This document shows, one piece after another, positions 25,344 to 33,540 of a DNA stretch of 64,000 bases (its first letter is position 1; each line of letters opens with the position of its first letter). The stretch comes from Chitinophaga rhizophila (GTDB lineage Bacteria > Bacteroidota > Bacteroidia > Chitinophagales > Chitinophagaceae), in NCBI RefSeq assembly GCF_019492185.1, contig NZ_JAICCF010000004.1:992001-1056000 (forward strand), read 5' to 3'. The notes beneath the pieces were generated by a model. The model saw only the letters and a list, made by a program, of their open reading frames with translations, ran no database searches and was not told the DNA's origin. Position numbers and translations under genes: made by a program.

Positions 25344-25547
25344 TGGTTCATATTTTATGTAAACGAATCCCGGCTAACATAAGCATCCTTATAGCAATAA
25401 CAGGCCGTTACCCGGCGGGGAGTGAATAGTCATCATAACAGGTGTCTTTTAAAGTAACGTTTACAAATTCTGGCTGATGGATTTTCAATAGGGACATTGC
25501 TGACGGCAGCTATGGGTTAAAACTTATGATTCCAAATTACGTATTTA

Positions 25548-25587
25548 TTTGTTCATTTTATCTTTTCGGTTTGTTCATTTTATCTTT
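25548..25587 (+). repeat. two 18-bp direct repeats, 22 bp apart
   Basis: TTTGTTCATTTTATCTTT occurs at 25548-25565 and again at 25570-25587. The 22-base period is two helical turns, so a protein bound to both copies would sit on one face. They lie just upstream of the msrC promoter and may be an operator. Confidence 0.65.
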
Positions 25588-25600
25588 CCCCTGCAGTGGT

Positions 25601-25634
25601 TTTGCATAGCTCCCTTCAAGTTTCACTATATTTG
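25601..25634 (+). promoter_or_regulatory. msrC-cpsB operon promoter
   Basis: TTTG at 25601-25604 and TATATTTG at 25627-25634 with a 22-base spacer. The ATG follows five bases later, so the transcript is probably leaderless. Confidence 0.5.
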
Positions 25635-25639
25635 CAATT

Positions 25640-26119
25640 ATGGCAGAAGATCTGAGTATCATTAAAGGCGACAAGACCGCAGAATATCAATCTATTATTC
25701 CGCAGATTGATGCACTCATTACGGGGGAACCCGATCTGATTGCAAACCTGGCAAATACGGTCGCTGCACTCAAAGAGCAGTTTAACTGGTTCTGGGTAGG
25801 TTTTTATCTTGTAAAAGGCGACGAGCTGGTATTAGGCCCTTTTCAGGGGCCGGTAGCTTGTACCCGTATTAAAAAGGGGCGCGGTGTATGCGGCGCAAGC
25901 TGGGCAGCGGCGAAGACCCTTGTTGTTCCTGATGTGGAGGCATTCCCTGGCCATATTGCCTGCAGCAGCCTGTCAAAGTCAGAAATAGTAGTCCCTGTAA
26001 TCCGCAATGGCGTGGTTATTGGTGTATTAGACGTAGACAGCGAACTACTGAATCATTTCGATGAAACTGATCAAAAGTACCTCGAACAGATTGTAGCTTC
26101 CCTCGATTTTGAAGCATAA
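25640..26119 (+). CDS. msrC: free methionine-(R)-sulfoxide reductase (GAF domain)
   Basis: Cytoplasmic GAF-domain protein of 159 residues that reduces free Met-R-sulfoxide using thioredoxin. The three reaction cysteines are at 74 (VACTRI), 84 (GVCGASW) and 108 (HIACSS). Their spacing of 10 and 24 equals that of E. coli fRMsr (84, 94, 118). LDVDSELLNHFDETD is the usual C-terminal block. It is first of three closely spaced genes (23 bases to the next), the others being capsule genes, an unexpected grouping. Confidence 0.93.
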   Translation: MAEDLSIIKGDKTAEYQSIIPQIDALITGEPDLIANLANTVAALKEQFNWFWVGFYLVKGDELVLGPFQGPVACTRIKKGRGVCGASWAAAKTLVVPDVEAFPGHIACSSLSKSEIVVPVIRNGVVIGVLDVDSELLNHFDETDQKYLEQIVASLDFEA

Positions 26120-26142
26120 CTTCATATACCAGACCCGTTAAA

Positions 26143-26913
26143 ATGATGTTTTTTTTCCGCAAGAAGTCTGATACCACCAATGCAAATATTCCGTTCCTTG
26201 CCGGAATAGAGACTGATATCCATTCCCACCTGGTACCGGCAGTAGATGATGGCGTGCAGGATGTGGATACCTCTGTCCGTTTTATTGAAACATTGCATGA
26301 ATTAGGCATTCAGAAGGTTATCACTACACCGCATATTATTATTGACCGCTATCCAAATTCTGCCGAGACCATCAGCGCTCCTTTCCAGTCAGTAAAAGAA
26401 GCACTGCTGGCCAAAGGTTCTACTGTCAGCCTGCATCATGCGGCAGAGTATTATATGGATGAATACTTTGAGGAGCTGATGAAATCTTCCAGGCTGCTGA
26501 CATTGAACGGAGAGCTGCTGCTGGTAGAGATATCTTTCATGTGTGCACCTCCGCAGCTGCATCAGTGGCTGTTTGATCTGGCCGCATTAGGCTACCGGCC
26601 TATACTGGCACATCCGGAACGTTACAATTACTACCACCAGCAAACGGAGGAATACCGGACTTTTAAACAGCGCGGGTGCCACCTTCAGGTCAACCTGCTG
26701 TCGCTGACAGGGTACTACGGCCGCCATATACAAAAAGCGGCAGAATGGCTGATTGACCAGGAGCTGGTAGACTTTATCGGAACCGATCTGCACCATGACA
26801 AACATCTGCAGGCGATTAAATCGATTGCGAAAGACAAAAAACTGGTCAAACTACTCGAGCACTACCCTTTTAAAAATAAGACGCTGACGACCGCCGCACA
26901 GGTGATCAAGTAA
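26143..26913 (+). CDS. CpsB/CapC-type tyrosine-protein phosphatase (PHP domain)
   Basis: Metal-dependent phosphatase of 256 residues, predicted to dephosphorylate the tyrosine cluster of a Wzc-type kinase and so control capsule assembly. PHP-domain metal ligands are seen in order: DIHSHL (25-30) with VPAVDDGV, TTPHIII, the Glu in HHAAEYYMDEYFEE, AHPERYNYY, and GTDLHHDKH near the C terminus. It resembles YwqE/CpsB/Wzb2. It lies 10 bases before the UDP-sugar dehydrogenase gene in the same operon. The only Wzc in the window is about 30 kb to the right. Confidence 0.92.
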   Translation: MMFFFRKKSDTTNANIPFLAGIETDIHSHLVPAVDDGVQDVDTSVRFIETLHELGIQKVITTPHIIIDRYPNSAETISAPFQSVKEALLAKGSTVSLHHAAEYYMDEYFEELMKSSRLLTLNGELLLVEISFMCAPPQLHQWLFDLAALGYRPILAHPERYNYYHQQTEEYRTFKQRGCHLQVNLLSLTGYYGRHIQKAAEWLIDQELVDFIGTDLHHDKHLQAIKSIAKDKKLVKLLEHYPFKNKTLTTAAQVIK

Positions 26914-26923
26914 TATATTCGAC

Positions 26924-28204
26924 ATGATAGCAGTAATCGGCCTTGGCTACGTGGGCCTGCCCCTTGCGATTGAATTTGCCAGGAAGTACGACGTACTGGG
27001 ATTTGACATTAATGAAACACGCGTACAGGAATTGTGCAACGGGCAGGATAAAACCAGGGAAGCGGATATTGATGCACTGCATACCGTACTGGCAGCCGGC
27101 AAACAATCCACTGCCGGCAAAGGATTGCGTTTTTCCTTCGATACGGAGGATCTGAAAGCACACCAGATATTTATTGTTACAGTTCCTACGCCAATAGACG
27201 AGTTTAAGTCGCCCGACCTGACCTACCTGCTGGCAGCATCTGCTATGCTGGGCGGTATTCTGAAGCGGGGGGATATCGTTGTATATGAATCCACCGTATA
27301 CCCGGGATGTACAGAAGAGGACTGTGTGCCGGTACTGGAGCAACACTCCGGACTACGTTACAACCAGGATTTCTTTGTGGGCTATTCACCGGAAAGGATC
27401 AATCCAGGGGATAAGATCAATACCCTTACCCGCATCAAAAAGGTAACCAGTGGCTCTACCCCTGAAATTGCAACCCGTATTGATGAATTGTATGCGTCTA
27501 TTATTACGGCAGGTACGCATAAAGCCCCTAGTATCAAAGTGGCTGAAGCGTCAAAAGCAATAGAAAATGCGCAGCGGGATGTGAATATATCTTTTGTAAA
27601 CGAACTGGCACTGATATTTGACCGTATCGGTATTGATACGAATGACGTGATTGAGGCCGCGTCTACAAAATGGAACTTCCTGCGATATAAACCTGGACTG
27701 GTTGGGGGTCATTGCATCGGAGTCGATCCGTACTATCTGGCGCACAAAGCGGAATCACTTGGTTACCATCCCCAGGTTATATTGTCAGGAAGAAGGGTGA
27801 ATGACCAGATGGGCTACTTTGTAGCGAACAAGGTAGTGAAGCTGATGATAGAAAAGGACCATAAGATCAAAGGTGCCCGCGCCCTGATTATGGGTATTAC
27901 CTTTAAGGAGAATTGTCCGGATGTACGTAATACGCGGGTAGTAGACATCCATCATGAACTGCAGCAATACGGCCTGGATGTAACGGTGTATGATCCATGG
28001 GCCGATGCAGCAGAGGTGAAAAGAGAGTATGGTATCACTATTACAAACAAGCTGGAAGGTCATGAAGTGTTTGACGCGATGGTGATAGCGGTGGCACATA
28101 ACGAGTTCCTGACCTTTGATTTTAAGAAGTTCAGCAGCCGGAATGCCGTTATTTTCGACACCAAGGCTTGTATTGACCGTGACCTGGTAGATGGGCGGTT
28201 ATAG
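26924..28204 (+). CDS. UDP-N-acetylhexosamine 6-dehydrogenase (TviB/WbpO-like), copy 1
   Basis: Oxidises the C6 hydroxyl of a UDP-HexNAc to a uronic acid with two NAD+; 426 residues. The Rossmann motif IGLGYVGLPLA is at the N terminus and YESTVYPGCTEEDCVPVL in the middle. The catalytic Cys is in GGHCIGVDPYY, and ITFKENCPDVRNTRV is the UDP-binding end. Sequence blocks match TviB/WbpO rather than the shorter Ugd family, so the product is probably UDP-GalNAcA or UDP-GlcNAcA. It closely resembles the protein at 54527-55843, yet the codons differ widely at third positions. It is last in the msrC-cpsB operon and is followed by a strong terminator. Confidence 0.93.
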   Translation: MIAVIGLGYVGLPLAIEFARKYDVLGFDINETRVQELCNGQDKTREADIDALHTVLAAGKQSTAGKGLRFSFDTEDLKAHQIFIVTVPTPIDEFKSPDLTYLLAASAMLGGILKRGDIVVYESTVYPGCTEEDCVPVLEQHSGLRYNQDFFVGYSPERINPGDKINTLTRIKKVTSGSTPEIATRIDELYASIITAGTHKAPSIKVAEASKAIENAQRDVNISFVNELALIFDRIGIDTNDVIEAASTKWNFLRYKPGLVGGHCIGVDPYYLAHKAESLGYHPQVILSGRRVNDQMGYFVANKVVKLMIEKDHKIKGARALIMGITFKENCPDVRNTRVVDIHHELQQYGLDVTVYDPWADAAEVKREYGITITNKLEGHEVFDAMVIAVAHNEFLTFDFKKFSSRNAVIFDTKACIDRDLVDGRL

Positions 28205-28232
28205 CACTGTGAAGTATGCTGCTTACTGCCAG

Positions 28233-28262
28233 GGCAATATCGTCAGGATATTGCCTTTTTTA
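28233..28262 (+). terminator. terminator of the msrC-cpsB-dehydrogenase operon
   Basis: GGCAATATC and GATATTGCC arms around a 5-base loop, followed by TTTTTTTAT. Confidence 0.9.
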
Positions 28263-28492
28263 TCTACAAAATCAATTAGTTGCAATAAATTCATTAACTT
28301 TATTTCAGCACGCTGCTTTTATTTAAAAGAGAAAAAATCCCATATCTTTCTTCCAAAGCCTTACTACTTGTTATTATTCTAATTACCCTTGTCATGTAAG
28401 GCATAAAAGCCTGGCCGGATTTAATAGCCATTAACAGCCGAATATTAACCTAATAAAGCATTCCTGGAAGAACCGGGAATAAACCATGTACC

Positions 28493-29176
28493 ATGAATAC
28501 ACCTTATCTGGCTACCTCCAGCCTACAGGAGGCCCCTCATTCTAAAATCCTGCTGGTAACAGGAGATATTGCTATTCTCAGGAAGTTCCGCCAGCTATTG
28601 ATGCCTAGTTATGACGTTCTAACAGCCAATACGGTTGCAGAAGCAGTTCACGTTGCCGGCATGCAGCAACCTGACCTGATCGTATGTGATGTATTAGTCA
28701 CTGATGCCTCGGGCTACCAGTTTCTGATCTTGCTACGGGATGATCCTTCACTGAAACATCTGCCGTTCATTCTCTTCAACCGGCTGAATGTATCCTCCAA
28801 CATCCGGAAGGGTATGAACCTTGGTGCAGATGACTACCTGGTATTCCCTTTCACCGGGGAAGAGTTGCTGAAGAGTATCCAGTCCCGTCTGAACCGGTAT
28901 CATCATATCCGGGAGACTGGTGTGGTCAGGGAGACCTTGATACGTCAGCTGCCTGTGGAAGGCAGGTATCCTATTAACGAGCGGTTGAGCAAGACGGAAG
29001 CAAAGATCCTTGACATGATTGCCAGGGGTATGAGCAGCCGGGATATTGCTTCCTACAAATGCATCAGTGTACGCACAGTGGACAATCACCGGCATAACAT
29101 CACCAAAAAGCTGCAGTTATCCGGTCCCAATGCGCTGGTAAAATTTGCGATTGGCTATGGGGGGCATTATGAGTAA
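28493..29176 (+). CDS. LuxR-type regulator with degenerate receiver domain
   Basis: Response-regulator-like protein of 227 residues. Residues 18-130 form a receiver fold with the acceptor Asp66 (IVCDVLV). Several switch residues are lost: the acidic pair reads TGD (23-25), the Ser/Thr position reads FNRL (N96), and the invariant Lys of KPF is Phe118 (VFPF). It therefore probably does not respond to phosphate in the normal way. The C-terminal LuxR/NarL helix-turn-helix (about 165-225) is intact: LSKTEAKILDMIARGMSSRDIA then VRTVDNHRHNI. No histidine kinase is adjacent. It converges on the sigma-54 activator gene with only 10 bases between stops. Confidence 0.88.
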   Translation: MNTPYLATSSLQEAPHSKILLVTGDIAILRKFRQLLMPSYDVLTANTVAEAVHVAGMQQPDLIVCDVLVTDASGYQFLILLRDDPSLKHLPFILFNRLNVSSNIRKGMNLGADDYLVFPFTGEELLKSIQSRLNRYHHIRETGVVRETLIRQLPVEGRYPINERLSKTEAKILDMIARGMSSRDIASYKCISVRTVDNHRHNITKKLQLSGPNALVKFAIGYGGHYE

Positions 29177-29186
29177 ATAATAGCAC

Positions 29187-30737
29187 CTAACGCACGATAT
29201 GCTCCTTTACGATACCCAGTTTTTTCATCCTGGCTTCCAGGGTGGTGGGTTTTATGTCCAATAGGTCAGCGGCACCCTGCGGCCCTCTGATTCTTCCATT
29301 GGAATAGCGTAACGCCCGTATGATGGTCTGCCGTTCAGTCTCCGCTAAGGTAAGCAGCGGAGAACCAGCGCCATCCTCCATTGGCAGCGCTTTATTCCCT
29401 GTAGGGACATCAATCGTGATCAGTGGAGTATCATTAGCGATTACTGCCCTTTCTACCATGTGTTCCATTTCCCGGATATTGCCTGGCCAATGGTAATCAA
29501 CCAGCGCCATGACGGAGGCAGGTGCAATTGGACGTATAGGTTTACCATACTTTCTGGCAGCGTTGCGTGCGAAGTGTTGCAATAACAGCGCAATATCTTC
29601 GCGACGCTCTCTTAATGCCGGCAGATGTATAGGGAATACGTAGAGGCGGTAATACAGGTCCTGGCGAAATCGGCCGAGCTGTATTTCATCCTCCAGCCGT
29701 CTGTTAGTAGCAGCGATGATACGTACATTTACAGGAATGGTATCACTGCCCCCTATACGTTCGATCTCCTTCTCCTGGATTACCCGGAGCAGTTTTGCCT
29801 GCATATCGAGGGGAAGTTCGCCAATTTCATCGAGGAACAATGTACCACCATCAGCCATCTCAATCTTACCGATGCGGCGGTGGAAAGCGCCGGTAAAGGC
29901 ACCTTTCTCATGACCGAATAGTTCAGATTCTATCAATTGTGGCGGTAGTGCAGCGCAGTTTATTTTTACAAATGCCTTGTGCCGGCGAAGAGACGATAGA
30001 TGAATAGCTTCTGCGAACAGCTCTTTACCAGTACCTGTTTCGCCAGTCAATAAGACAGTGGCGTCGGTGGGGGCTACTTGTCTGACTTGCTTTATTGCGG
30101 GGCGCAGTGCGATACCGCTGACTAATTTGGCCGGTAGCAGTTCGTTGTGCACGAAGAGTTCCTGTTCGTCCCCGTCATTCATGTCCTCTTCTTCGAGCCA
30201 TTGGGGTAGTGCCTCGCGCAATAACAGTTTTAATGTAGCTGCGGCGAACAATCCGGCGTAGCGGTTTACCGCGATCTGCAACGATTTGGGGAATGTGTTA
30301 TGATGTTTAGCCAGAATACACAAAAAACCGAAGCTACTGGTATGGTTGCGAAGCGGTACCATTAACATTTCTCTAACACCGCTGTTAAAGAGGGTTGTCT
30401 GCAAGGCCGATCTTCTGTCAGGCGCGTACATTTCCAGTACACCTGAGATGTTGTCCTGCATGAAATGTTCACTCACTTTTCTGGGTAGTGGCAACAATGT
30501 TAATCCGTCCGTTTTGCGCCACCAGTGGCTGATATGCCCATTTACATCCGCCACGCCGATTAGCAGCGAGAGGGTATGCAGATAGGGTTGCAATACACTA
30601 CTTATAAATGCAAACAGGTCATCTTCATTTTTGATATTGCCTATTGCTTCTTTCCATTCTATTCTTCCATTCTGTGACTGTACTTCCGGCAAGGTCCCTT
30701 CCGGTAATAACAGTTCGATCAAAGCTAACAAATCCAT
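29187..30737 (-). CDS. sigma-54-dependent transcriptional activator (GAF-AAA-Fis)
   Basis: Enhancer-binding protein of 516 residues from the ATG at 30737; a GTG at 30776 would add 13 residues. A GAF-like sensor domain occupies about 40-175. The AAA+ domain has Walker A GETGTGKE (232-239), the sigma-54 contact loop GAFTGA (279-284) and Walker B GTLFLDEI (298-305). A Fis-type helix-turn-helix lies at the C terminus (about 470-510, with GRIRGPQGAADLLDIKPTTL). There is no receiver domain, so the signal is probably a small ligand of the GAF domain. A 16-base palindrome and a sigma-54-like promoter lie in the region it shares with the divergent FemAB-like gene. Confidence 0.93.
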   Translation of the reverse strand: MDLLALIELLLPEGTLPEVQSQNGRIEWKEAIGNIKNEDDLFAFISSVLQPYLHTLSLLIGVADVNGHISHWWRKTDGLTLLPLPRKVSEHFMQDNISGVLEMYAPDRRSALQTTLFNSGVREMLMVPLRNHTSSFGFLCILAKHHNTFPKSLQIAVNRYAGLFAAATLKLLLREALPQWLEEEDMNDGDEQELFVHNELLPAKLVSGIALRPAIKQVRQVAPTDATVLLTGETGTGKELFAEAIHLSSLRRHKAFVKINCAALPPQLIESELFGHEKGAFTGAFHRRIGKIEMADGGTLFLDEIGELPLDMQAKLLRVIQEKEIERIGGSDTIPVNVRIIAATNRRLEDEIQLGRFRQDLYYRLYVFPIHLPALRERREDIALLLQHFARNAARKYGKPIRPIAPASVMALVDYHWPGNIREMEHMVERAVIANDTPLITIDVPTGNKALPMEDGAGSPLLTLAETERQTIIRALRYSNGRIRGPQGAADLLDIKPTTLEARMKKLGIVKEHIVR

Positions 30738-30829
30738 AGTTCCATTACAATTACATGAATAGATCCCCCGAGTCACTATATTTGTGATCCGGGCTACAGC
30801 TCCAGTATTTCGTATATGCGGTTATAGTT

Positions 30830-30845
30830 CTCCAATATATTGGAG
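30830..30845. promoter_or_regulatory. 16-bp palindrome, candidate activator site
   Basis: CTCCAATATATTGGAG is a perfect palindrome. A further half site ATGCTCC lies at 30864-30870. It is about 70 bases upstream of the sigma-54-like promoter, where enhancer-binding proteins usually bind. Confidence 0.45.
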
Positions 30846-30900
30846 CATAGTTTTTTTGTAAAAATGCTCCATATAGTTGGTTTACAAATAATTACTCTAC

Positions 30901-30916
30901 TGGCATAGTGGTTGAG
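30901..30916 (+). promoter_or_regulatory. sigma-54-like -24/-12 promoter
   Basis: TGGCATAGTGGTTGAG resembles the consensus TGGCAYR-N4-TTGC. The -24 GG is present, while the -12 dinucleotide is GA instead of GC. It points towards the gene at 31197. Confidence 0.35.
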
Positions 30917-31196
30917 TCTTTGATGGTTAACTATGGGACAAGAAAGATAGAAACTTACTCTGTCACTGTTGGCTTTTCATAGAATGCAGATTATCTTAGC
31001 AACTATCGGCTGCTTTTACAAAAACGATACCATATTAGTTTTGGTATAAGCGGCAGCAGACACCCCGGTTAACCATATTATTAAAAATCATGCATTAACG
31101 TTAAAAAACATTTTAACGAACCGAATACCATTATTAAAAACCATCTGGACATTTTGCCGGTACGTTTTTAGATTCTTTATTGAAAAATCAGTTTTA

Positions 31197-32201
31197 ATGA
31201 TGTCTTTTAATGTTGTGACCATTTATGATAACAGGCGGTGGGACCGTTTCGTAAGAAACGCTCACATGTCTGACTTCCATCATACCTGGCACTATCACAG
31301 CACGGCTGCAGATGGCGAGCCGTTGCTGTTAGTCTATGAAGAAGAAACCGAATTCATTGCGTTACCCGTTATCAGAAAGAACGAAGGAGAGTCCAATGGC
31401 GTACGTCAGTACTCCCTTCACAGTTATGCAGGTCCGCTGTGCAGCACGAATTTCGCATTGCTGAACAGCGGTATGCAGGAGCGTTTTGAAAGTGTGTTGA
31501 GGGTTTTTATTGAGCAGCATACGATCATCAGTGTAACAGTACGATTACATCCTTTAATCCATAAGAACTTTAAACCTATAAATCTGGGCGTGTTGCGTAA
31601 GCATGCTGAAAGCCTGCTCTTGCAGGTGGGCGATGCAGTAGAAATGCGCAGGGAACATTTCGGAGAAGGCTTTAGCAACCATGTATCGCAGTTGAAACGC
31701 AAGGGATATACAGTTCGGCAGGCGGTGGCCATCCAGGATGTTGATGATTTTGGCGCTATCTTTCGCCGCAACATGGCAGCCCTTAATCCTGGTTCTGCTG
31801 ATCATTATGATAAAGCCTGGTTCAGACAGATGCTACGTCCCGGAGGCTTTGATACCAGTTTATTACTGGCAGGTCAGGGTGCGCAGACCACAGGCGGTGC
31901 ATTGCTCACCTTCTGTAATGACTTGATGCAGTTGCACCTGGCGGCAACACATGAGAACTTCCTTTTTGATGGTCCGTTACGACTATTATTACATGAAGCG
32001 TTACTGCTAGGCAGATCATTAGGAATGCAACATTTGTTATTAGAAGGACTGGGAGGTAAACCGGAGGTTTTATTTGCCTGTAAGGCTTATAGCCCTGATC
32101 TGTATCCTGGGTTTACTACCTGGCAGATAGCTGTTAGTGAAGCCGGCAGTCGGGATGCCAGGGCTTGTAAGCTAAGGCAGCCTTTATCAGTAGCCGTTTA
32201 A
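31197..32201 (+). CDS. FemAB/GNAT-like acyltransferase
   Basis: A 334-residue soluble protein with the general layout of GNAT-fold proteins of the FemAB/BioF2-like (acetyltransf_6) group. The N-terminal half contains IALPVIRKN and SLHSYAGPL. The C-terminal half has VSQLKRKGYTVRQA, a substrate-loop segment around RRNMAALNP, then GGALLTFCNDLMQLHLAATHENF and a C-terminal LLLHEALLLGRSLGMQHLLLEGL. Such proteins transfer acyl or aminoacyl groups to sugars or peptides and often accompany exopolysaccharide genes. The assignment is by overall pattern. It is followed by a strong terminator. Confidence 0.7.
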   Translation: MMSFNVVTIYDNRRWDRFVRNAHMSDFHHTWHYHSTAADGEPLLLVYEEETEFIALPVIRKNEGESNGVRQYSLHSYAGPLCSTNFALLNSGMQERFESVLRVFIEQHTIISVTVRLHPLIHKNFKPINLGVLRKHAESLLLQVGDAVEMRREHFGEGFSNHVSQLKRKGYTVRQAVAIQDVDDFGAIFRRNMAALNPGSADHYDKAWFRQMLRPGGFDTSLLLAGQGAQTTGGALLTFCNDLMQLHLAATHENFLFDGPLRLLLHEALLLGRSLGMQHLLLEGLGGKPEVLFACKAYSPDLYPGFTTWQIAVSEAGSRDARACKLRQPLSVAV

Positions 32202-32704
32202 GAAGTACCTATCCAAATAGAAAGAGCGTTCAAATTGAACGCTCTTTTGTTTATGCAGAGGAGATTATTACAAAAAAAAACGGCCAACCATGAATGGAAA
32301 GCCGGTCTTTCATCCATTGTTTGTTAACCCCAGTTGTCGAATCCTATTTGGCAACTGGGGCTACCCTCACACGGATTGTTAATGCAATATTAAGACTTTG
32401 CTAATTAGAAAGTTGTTAATCCTTGGTTAACGAAAATTTATTGTTACTGCAAGCGGACGGTGTAGGCTGACACGTTTGTTGTATGTATAAATACGCAGTT
32501 AAAGCATTGCGTAAACATGCATAAAAATATTTCAGCACATTTACAGGGCATTTATTGGATTTGCTCATAAGAAACCGTTTGGTGTCATTTTCAGTCAATA
32601 CATTCTTCGTATGATTTTTCAGGTGATAAAAAATGTCTCAGATTCTCTTAAAAAGTTTCCGCAAAGAGGAAAACTGACAATTCAATGACATAAAAAGACG
32701 CTGA
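32202..32704. other. intergenic region with terminator and extra hairpin
   Basis: 503 bases without a convincing gene. It holds the terminator at 32221-32252 and a second hairpin with CCCCAGTTG (32328-32336) and CAACTGGGG (32352-32360). The rest is AT-rich. A 60-codon open frame on the minus strand (32416-32598) has no recognisable product. Confidence 0.55.
32221..32252 (+). terminator. terminator of the FemAB-like gene
   Basis: Thirteen-base perfect arms, AAAGAGCGTTCAA and TTGAACGCTCTTT, with a one-base centre, followed by TGTTT. It begins 20 bases after the stop. Confidence 0.88.
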
Positions 32705-33481
32705 TTATAGCCCAGAAGCCCAGAAAATTGCATTTTTAAAGAGCTGCAGATAGGCTTTATTCTGGAAAAGATCCGGCGAATGACCCATAAAGATGTAAAT
32801 GTTTCTGGATTTGTAGGCAGGGTTGGTCCAAATTACCGGGTGGTCGCCCATTATTTTGTCGGACGGAGGGTTGTAGGATTGTTCGTCTACCCTGGCAAGC
32901 ACCTTTACCTGTGGCCGCGGACTTTTATCATAGGTATACCACTCCTCGGTCTGTACCGTAAAAACAGCCGGCAATCCTTTCATGACGGGGTGAACCGTAT
33001 CTTCGACCCATACGTGTCCCGTTGCAAAATCAGGGATATAGTCTTTAAACCGGATCTGGCCCATAAACGCATAAAACCATGGCCAGATACTATAACCATC
33101 AAACTCGCCTAGTAAAGTGGCATGATGGAAACCGACCCAGCCTCCCCTACCCTCGTTTATGTATTGCTCAAAGGCCTTAACCGCCCGTTCCGTCCATCCA
33201 TAAGGTGGGTAATCCAGCTGAATGAACAATTGGTAATCTGACAGAAAAGCACTGTCAATACGGTCTGTATTGTCGATGTAGTCAATGGTGAAGTTGCTGT
33301 CAGCTGCCAATTGATTCAGCCATACGCGTGCAGCCTTTGAATAGGATAAATGATGACCGCCCTTCTCAGCCAGGGCAAGCGCACGAAAACGGGGTTTAGC
33401 TGGCTGGTGAGCCTGAAGAAAAGCACATATCAGGAAAATGAAGATCAGGTGGGTATTTTTTAGGAGTGGGTACAGATACAT
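32705..33481 (-). CDS. secreted ThuA-like domain protein
   Basis: A ThuA (trehalose-utilisation-like, glutamine-amidotransferase fold) protein of 258 residues from the ATG at 33481. It begins with a signal peptide (hydrophobic LIFIFLICAFLQA), so it is exported. Family blocks are FRALALAEKGGHH, LFIQLDYPPYGWT, GRGGWVGFHHAT, HPVMKGLP, EEWYTYD and PVIWTNPAYKSRNIYIFMGHS. Secreted ThuA proteins in Bacteroidota often go with carbohydrate breakdown, but no partner gene is adjacent and the function is open. Confidence 0.85.
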   Translation of the reverse strand: MYLYPLLKNTHLIFIFLICAFLQAHQPAKPRFRALALAEKGGHHLSYSKAARVWLNQLAADSNFTIDYIDNTDRIDSAFLSDYQLFIQLDYPPYGWTERAVKAFEQYINEGRGGWVGFHHATLLGEFDGYSIWPWFYAFMGQIRFKDYIPDFATGHVWVEDTVHPVMKGLPAVFTVQTEEWYTYDKSPRPQVKVLARVDEQSYNPPSDKIMGDHPVIWTNPAYKSRNIYIFMGHSPDLFQNKAYLQLFKNAIFWASGL

Positions 33482-33540
33482 AGCGTTGGAAGATGTACCT
33501 CTAAAATAATACATCCTAACCGACTATACCATGTGGGACT

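Larger units (their letters stand above)
25329..25639. other. idi / msrC divergent promoter region
   Basis: 311 bases containing -7 elements for both genes and two 18-base direct repeats at 25548-25565 and 25570-25587. No gene was seen. Confidence 0.6.
30738..31196. other. sigma-54 activator / FemAB-like divergent intergenic region
   Basis: 459 bases with no gene. It contains the palindrome at 30830-30845, an overlapping inverted repeat GGAGCAT/ATGCTCC (30842-30870), a sigma-54-like promoter at 30901-30916 and an AT-rich leader of about 270 bases before the rightward gene. Confidence 0.6.

Noticed and set aside
26924..28204. Recent duplication or gene conversion between the two UDP-sugar dehydrogenases
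   Set aside because: Stretches with identical protein differ at many third codon positions, which points to an old duplication.
32328..32360. CCCCAGTTG/CAACTGGGG hairpin as terminator of the ThuA-like gene
   Set aside because: It lies more than 340 bases beyond that gene and lacks a T-run, so it is only listed as a hairpin.
32416..32598. 60-codon minus-strand open frame
   Set aside because: Lies in an AT-rich gap after a terminator with no start signal or family similarity.
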